NCBI GenBank assembly: GCA_035254305.1
Contig: DATFAS010000097.1
Span: forward strand, 1 to 45,974
Origin: DATFAS01 sp035254305
Lineage (GTDB): Bacteria > Bacillota > Bacilli > Aneurinibacillales > RAOX-1
DNA length: 45,974 bases
Direction: 5' to 3'
Position numbers and translations under genes: made by a program
Shown: piece after piece, positions 42,614-45,974 of the stretch
How the letters are laid out: every line of letters starts with the position of its first letter
How positions within the stretch are numbered: the first letter of the stretch is position 1
Notes under the pieces: model-generated
The model's database searches: none
Told to the model about the DNA's origin: nothing
The model's input: only the letters and a program-made list of their open reading frames with translations

Positions 42614-43576
42614 TTATATTCCTCCAATCTGCCTACAATGGTTGTGAACTAACCAAGCTGCCCCAATCATCCCAGCCTTATTACCTAATTCTGCGGGTAC
42701 AATTCGAACATTTTCTCGAATCTTCTTAAGAGCAAATTGTTCAAAATAATGACGAATCGGCTGAATAAAGAATTGCCCGGCATTCGAAACACCGCCACCA
42801 ATTATTATTTTCTCTGGATTGAGTATTGCTGCCGCCTGTGCCAACGCTAAGGCAAGATAATAACTAACCTGTTGAATGATTCGATTACATTCGATATTCC
42901 CTGTCCTTGCAGCGTCTATGACATCCTTTGCCGTTAAATGCTCTGGATCTGGATGCTGCAGCTTTCCCTCTAGGATGGCTTGTTTTCCGTAATGAATAAT
43001 AGCCGTTGCCGAAGCTTCTGTTTCTAAACAGCCTGACTGGCCACAGTTACATAGTCGTCCCTTATCGGTTGCTACACACATATGTCCAATCTCACCAGCC
43101 ATTCCAATGGCTCCATGATAGATATCCCCGTTCAGAATTAACCCCCCACCAATACCAGTACCTACGGTAATACAAATCAATTGTTTGGCGTTACGCCCTG
43201 CACCCTGCCACATCTCACCCAAGGCAGCTGTATTGGCATCATTATCAATAAAGCAAGGAAGGTTAAATAAATTCTCTAATTCTCTCTGTAGTGGAACATC
43301 CTTCCATCCTAAATTCACAATTTCGTGTACATAACCGCTTTCAACATCTAATAGCGCAGGAACACCAACTCCCACTCCCATAATCTCATCGTTACTAATC
43401 GATGAGCCGTCAAGGAGTTGGTGCATCATTCTCTTAAAGACATGCAATACATCAAGATAAGGCCCCTTTGGTGTGGGTTGTTCCCTCTCTAGGAGGAGCT
43501 TTCCTTCAACAGAGATTACACCCATTTTAATTGAGGTACCTCCAAGGTCGATTCCAAAGTAAAATTTCTTTGTCAT
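42614..43576 (-). CDS. glk: ROK-family glucokinase
   Basis: A 320-residue ROK-type glucokinase that phosphorylates glucose with ATP. It has FYFGIDLGGTSIKMGVI near 4-20 (phosphate 1 site), GVGVPALLD and DNDANTAALGEMWQGA near 115-130 (catalytic Asp), ICITVGTGIGGGLILNGDIYHG near 139-160, and the zinc site GEIGHMCVATDKGRLCNCGQSGCLE near 163-188 with CNCGQSGC. I chose ATG 43576, with GAGGAG 8 bases upstream. The CggR-type operator is directly upstream, and pfkA starts 1 base after its stop codon, so glk-pfkA-pyk form one unit. Confidence 0.93.
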   Translation of the reverse strand: MTKKFYFGIDLGGTSIKMGVISVEGKLLLEREQPTPKGPYLDVLHVFKRMMHQLLDGSSISNDEIMGVGVGVPALLDVESGYVHEIVNLGWKDVPLQRELENLFNLPCFIDNDANTAALGEMWQGAGRNAKQLICITVGTGIGGGLILNGDIYHGAIGMAGEIGHMCVATDKGRLCNCGQSGCLETEASATAIIHYGKQAILEGKLQHPDPEHLTAKDVIDAARTGNIECNRIIQQVSYYLALALAQAAAILNPEKIIIGGGVSNAGQFFIQPIRHYFEQFALKKIRENVRIVPAELGNKAGMIGAAWLVHNHCRQIGGI

Positions 43577-43594
43577 TCGGTTGACTCCTCTTAA

Positions 43595-43633
43595 TTGGAC
43601 ATATATAGTCCCTATGATACATTTTATGTCCAA
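43595..43633 (-). promoter_or_regulatory. Candidate CggR operator upstream of glk
   Basis: On the minus strand the order is TTGGAC, 6 bases, TGTA, 4 bases, AGGGAC, 6 bases, TGTC, which fits the B. subtilis CggR operator layout CGGGAC-N6-TGTC-N4-CGGGAC-N6-TGTC that I recall, with three substitutions. The site is bounded by TTGGACATA and TATGTCCAA inverted repeats. It lies directly downstream of the predicted promoter, as in the B. subtilis gapA operon, and cggR is the gene immediately upstream. Confidence 0.75.
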
Positions 43634-43641
43634 CTACATCT

Positions 43642-43671
43642 ATTTTAACTCAAACCTGTATAAAATCACAA
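43642..43671 (-). promoter_or_regulatory. Possible sigma-A promoter of glk
   Basis: Minus-strand TTGTGA and TAAAAT (43642-43647) are separated by 18 bases. The candidate CggR operator begins 9 bases downstream of the -10, at the expected start of transcription, so bound CggR could block it. Confidence 0.5.
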
Positions 43672-43692
43672 CAATACCATGATAAAAACTAT

Positions 43693-44724
43693 TCAAAAAG
43701 ATTTTTCAAGCCTAAGCACCTCTTGTGCTGCTGATTCATCTATTACTAATACATGCAAGAAGCCAACCCTAGACAGAGCATAGATGGCCTCTGCCTTATG
43801 TGCCCCACCGGCAATTCCAATTACATGCCTGGCTTCTCGTACGTCCTCAAGCTGGAGTCCCATTGTTTCCATTCGGTGTATAATATGACCATTACGATCA
43901 AAGTAATAACCAAATGCTTCTCCAACTGCTTTTTCTTTTTCTAGTTTCTTCAGTAGTTCACTTGATGCATTCCTTCTCACAGACATTTCAACGGCACGAC
44001 CAATCCCGTGAACCACAACTTGAGCAGATCGGATCTGATTTAAAATCTCTCGCATATAGGGATCTTGCTGCAAGGTTTGATAGGCACTTCCCCCTAAATG
44101 ATCTGAGATATGTAACATACGATACTGTGCTCCCACTTTCTTAGCGCAAGTAGCCGCAATGTGGTTTGCTTGAAGCTCCGCGTTCTCACCTAATCCTCCC
44201 CTTGCGGGAACAAACATTAAATTAGGAAAACGATGCCCACCACTTAGCATTTCTGCCATTGCAGCAATTGTAGAGCCTCCTGTTACAGCCACAATATCGT
44301 TGTCGCGGACAATCGACATTAAGTACTGCCCCGCTGATCTTCCCATTTCTAATTTACTTAACTCAGGATCCTCTGATTTTCCAGGAACAACAATAACGCG
44401 CTTAACACTAAGAATTCTTTGCAGTTCAGATTCTAAATCAGATAAGCCATAAACCTCTTTTATTACATCTTCTAGAGTGTTTAAGATCTCCAATCCGGAA
44501 TCTGTCAGAAACATCCCTACACTTTCCACATAAACAAGGCCTTGGTCTTTAAGGAAATCCACTTCTCCCCTAAGAATCCTTTCGGTCGTATTCAGAACCG
44601 CTGCCAAACTTCTTCGTCCAATAGGTTGTTGTAGATAGATATTTCTTAGTATATTTAACCTTCTTTGCATTAATTCGAGCATATCAGGTATGAGCTTTAA
44701 CTGAAGGGACAGAAGTTCTCTCAT
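43693..44724 (-). CDS. cggR: Central glycolytic genes regulator CggR (SorC/DeoR family)
   Basis: CggR is a transcription repressor relieved by fructose 1,6-bisphosphate in B. subtilis. The 343-residue protein has an N-terminal helix-turn-helix region (LNILRNIYLQQPIGRRSLAAVLNTTERILRGEVDFLKDQGLV near 24-66) and a large sugar-phosphate domain with VPGKSEDPELSKLEMGRSAGQYL, VAVTGGSTIAAMAEML near 147-162, FVPARGGLGENAELQANHIAATCA near 173-196 and IGIAGGAHKAEAIYALSR near 308-325. I chose ATG 44724, 6 bases after AAGGAG. In B. subtilis it precedes gapA; here it precedes glk-pfkA-pyk instead. An operator-like pair lies in its own promoter. Confidence 0.94.
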   Translation of the reverse strand: MRELLSLQLKLIPDMLELMQRRLNILRNIYLQQPIGRRSLAAVLNTTERILRGEVDFLKDQGLVYVESVGMFLTDSGLEILNTLEDVIKEVYGLSDLESELQRILSVKRVIVVPGKSEDPELSKLEMGRSAGQYLMSIVRDNDIVAVTGGSTIAAMAEMLSGGHRFPNLMFVPARGGLGENAELQANHIAATCAKKVGAQYRMLHISDHLGGSAYQTLQQDPYMREILNQIRSAQVVVHGIGRAVEMSVRRNASSELLKKLEKEKAVGEAFGYYFDRNGHIIHRMETMGLQLEDVREARHVIGIAGGAHKAEAIYALSRVGFLHVLVIDESAAQEVLRLEKSF

Positions 44725-44774
44725 CACTTACTCCTTCCTATCTATAACGAAACTAACTAGATTTTCCTTTTTTA

Positions 44775-44813
44775 ATTATAATTCCATCGGGACATCGTTA
44801 GCAAACCATGGAC
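44775..44813 (-). promoter_or_regulatory. cggR promoter overlapped by operator-like half-sites
   Basis: Minus-strand TTGCTA (44799-44804) and TATAAT (44775-44780) are separated by 18 bases. On the plus strand CGGGAC (44788-44793) and ATGGAC (44808-44813) lie 20 bases apart, the period of the CggR operator, one within the promoter spacer and one next to the -35. The TGTC halves are not seen, so autoregulation is only suggested. Confidence 0.45.
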
Positions 44814-44900
44814 AAATAATAACCCAATCAAGTTCTTTTTAGTGGGAATCTTGAAATTTGGGTAATAATAACCTTAAGCAATCAATGAGGAGGGGTTCAT

Positions 44901-45866
44901 CTGTTTGTACGCTTAGGCTATGTAGCAATCTCTATGGAATTAAAAAATAGCTCACCAAACAAAACGATAACTTGGAGCAATCTACAAAAGATTGATCCTT
45001 CCCATCGCATTTCAAGGCTGAGACTGCTTTCTCTAGAAAATCTTAAGAATCAACTCCGTCTTCTAAAATATAACAAAGGAGAAGATATTTTTCTTTACCG
45101 TTTAACTTCAAAATTAATCCCACTTGCTACACACCATGCAGCAGATAACTGGGAATATGCGATCGATCTTGCTGAAGAGTTTAAGCAAATTGGCGAGTTT
45201 GTTAAGACAAATAAGATGCGTGTTAGTTTTCACCCTGATCACTTTGTAAATTTGAATAGTCCAAGCCCTGATATCTTAGAAAAATCAATCAAAGACCTAC
45301 ACTATCACTTAAAGCAAAGCTTAGCTATGGGGCTAGATGATTCTATGAAATTCAACATACATATGGGTGGAGCCTATAAGGATAAAAAACAATCTCTAGA
45401 ACGTCTTATCAGATCTTGGCGCCTTGTCCCAGAGGAAATTCAGTGTAGGATCACCTTCGAAAATGACGATAAAACCTTCACTGCTAGTGAAACACTTTAT
45501 GCCTGTCAGCAACTAAACGTCCCTATGGTCCTAGATGTCCATCATCATAGATGCAATCACGAAAATGACGATTTAATCTCTTTGCTGCCCGCTATTTTTT
45601 CCACCTGGAAGGATACTCCTCTTCCACCTAAAATTCATATTTCTAGCCCTAGGGGGACGGATTCTTCCGCTTCATATCGGGCACATGCGGATCATGTGGA
45701 GTTAGCAGATCTGCTCCCTTTCCTTCTCGCTGCTAGTGAACATACAGACCAACTAGATGTTATGATCGAGGCGAAAAACAAAGATCTTGCATTAAAAAAG
45801 CTGATGAATGACTTAAGGGAGAAAAAGGAAATTAAGCTCTTGGATGGCGCTTCCTTTGAACTTTAA
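44901..45866 (+). CDS. uvsE: UV damage endonuclease UvsE (UVDE)
   Basis: UvsE nicks DNA next to UV photoproducts; this TIM-barrel family uses divalent metal ions. The 321-residue protein resembles B. subtilis UvsE in length and motifs: VRLGYVAISMELKNSSP at the start, RVSFHPDHFVNLNSPS near 107-122, NIHMGGAYKDKKQSL near 151-165, CRITFENDDKTFTASE near 176-191 and VLDVHHHRCNHENDD near 208-222, all metal-site regions. The usual N terminus VRLGYV is only reached if translation starts at CTG 44901, which has GAGGAGG 7 bases upstream; a TGA lies in frame four codons before it. The next ATG (44934) lacks a binding site and drops that strand. Confidence 0.9.
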   Translation: MFVRLGYVAISMELKNSSPNKTITWSNLQKIDPSHRISRLRLLSLENLKNQLRLLKYNKGEDIFLYRLTSKLIPLATHHAADNWEYAIDLAEEFKQIGEFVKTNKMRVSFHPDHFVNLNSPSPDILEKSIKDLHYHLKQSLAMGLDDSMKFNIHMGGAYKDKKQSLERLIRSWRLVPEEIQCRITFENDDKTFTASETLYACQQLNVPMVLDVHHHRCNHENDDLISLLPAIFSTWKDTPLPPKIHISSPRGTDSSASYRAHADHVELADLLPFLLAASEHTDQLDVMIEAKNKDLALKKLMNDLREKKEIKLLDGASFEL

Positions 45867-45938
45867 GAAAAGCTGTGATGTATAAGCGAGAGGACACCTA
45901 TTCATATTAATCCTAAAAGGAAGAGGGGGCTTATTGCT

Positions 45939-45974
45939 ATGAAAGGTTGGTTGTCTTTACTTCCGTTTCTCGTT
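45939..45974 (+). CDS. Partial gene at the window edge (start only)
   Basis: The first 12 codons, MKGWLSLLPFLV, of a gene that runs off the window. GAGGGGG lies 9 bases before the ATG, and the hydrophobic start suggests a membrane protein or signal peptide. Nothing more can be said; the family is unknown. Confidence 0.5.
   Translation, partial: MKGWLSLLPFLV

Noticed and set aside
1..45974. CRISPR array, insertion sequences, prophage
   Set aside because: No regularly spaced repeats, transposase or integrase frames, or terminal inverted repeats were seen. The short repeats found are single promoter or terminator elements.

Overview
The window is a stretch of chromosome from an endospore-forming, low-to-moderate-GC Firmicute of the order Bacillales. 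The evidence is the purEKBCSQLFMNHD gene order, a CIRCE-controlled groESL, Rex, CggR, the NdoA/NdoAI toxin-antitoxin pair, the cortex morphogenetic peptide CmpA, a YdcC-type lipoprotein, Shine-Dalgarno-rich starts and frequent TTG/GTG starts. I do not assign a genus. From memory, much of the content matches the B. subtilis 0.5-0.7 Mb region (acpS-ydcC-alr-ndoAI-ndoA, tex, cmpA, tsaE-tsaB-rimI-tsaD, ydiF, rex, tatC, groESL, guaA, pbuG, pur operon), but much compacted. No insertion sequence, prophage or CRISPR array is visible.

Layout. 1-603: a DUF2892 membrane protein and an unlisted-length 43-residue membrane peptide, converging on the pur operon at a hairpin. 650-13359: the complete de novo IMP operon on the minus strand (purE first, purD last), with many ATGA-type overlaps. 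13541-15243: purine permease pbuG behind a guanine riboswitch, a sigma-A promoter and a PurBox-like palindrome. 15239-17203: guaA with an attenuator-like leader, then tRNA-Gln. 17388-20087: orphan cheW and groES-groEL with CIRCE. 20273-23879: tatC, rex, a MoeA-like/MogA pair, and 5-formyl-THF cyclo-ligase. 23968-28083: an ABC-F ATPase converging on a large membrane protein with an alkaline-phosphatase-like domain. 28097-28290: a dense, one-orientation cluster of DnaA boxes. 28377-31056: tsaE-tsaB-rimI-tsaD (t6A synthesis). 31240-31797: an unknown protein and cmpA. 31884-34043: tex. 34280-36340: ndoA/ndoAI and alr. 36478-39787: tRNA-Leu, YdcC-like lipoprotein, bifunctional NAD(P)HX repair enzyme, acpS. 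39888-44724: cggR-glk-pfkA-pyk, an upper/lower glycolysis cluster. 44901-45974: UV endonuclease uvsE (apparent CTG start) and the first codons of another gene.

How the parts work together. Purine supply dominates the left third: IMP synthesis, GMP synthase and a purine permease, with PurBox-like sites and a guanine riboswitch. The right end joins glucose phosphorylation, phosphofructokinase and pyruvate kinase to the regulator CggR, and a sequence matching the CggR operator layout lies between cggR and glk. The most useful second looks are that operator, the DnaA-box cluster, the guaA leader, the degenerate phosphatase-like membrane protein and the CTG start of uvsE. I saw no clear wholly new system; most of the window is core chromosome.
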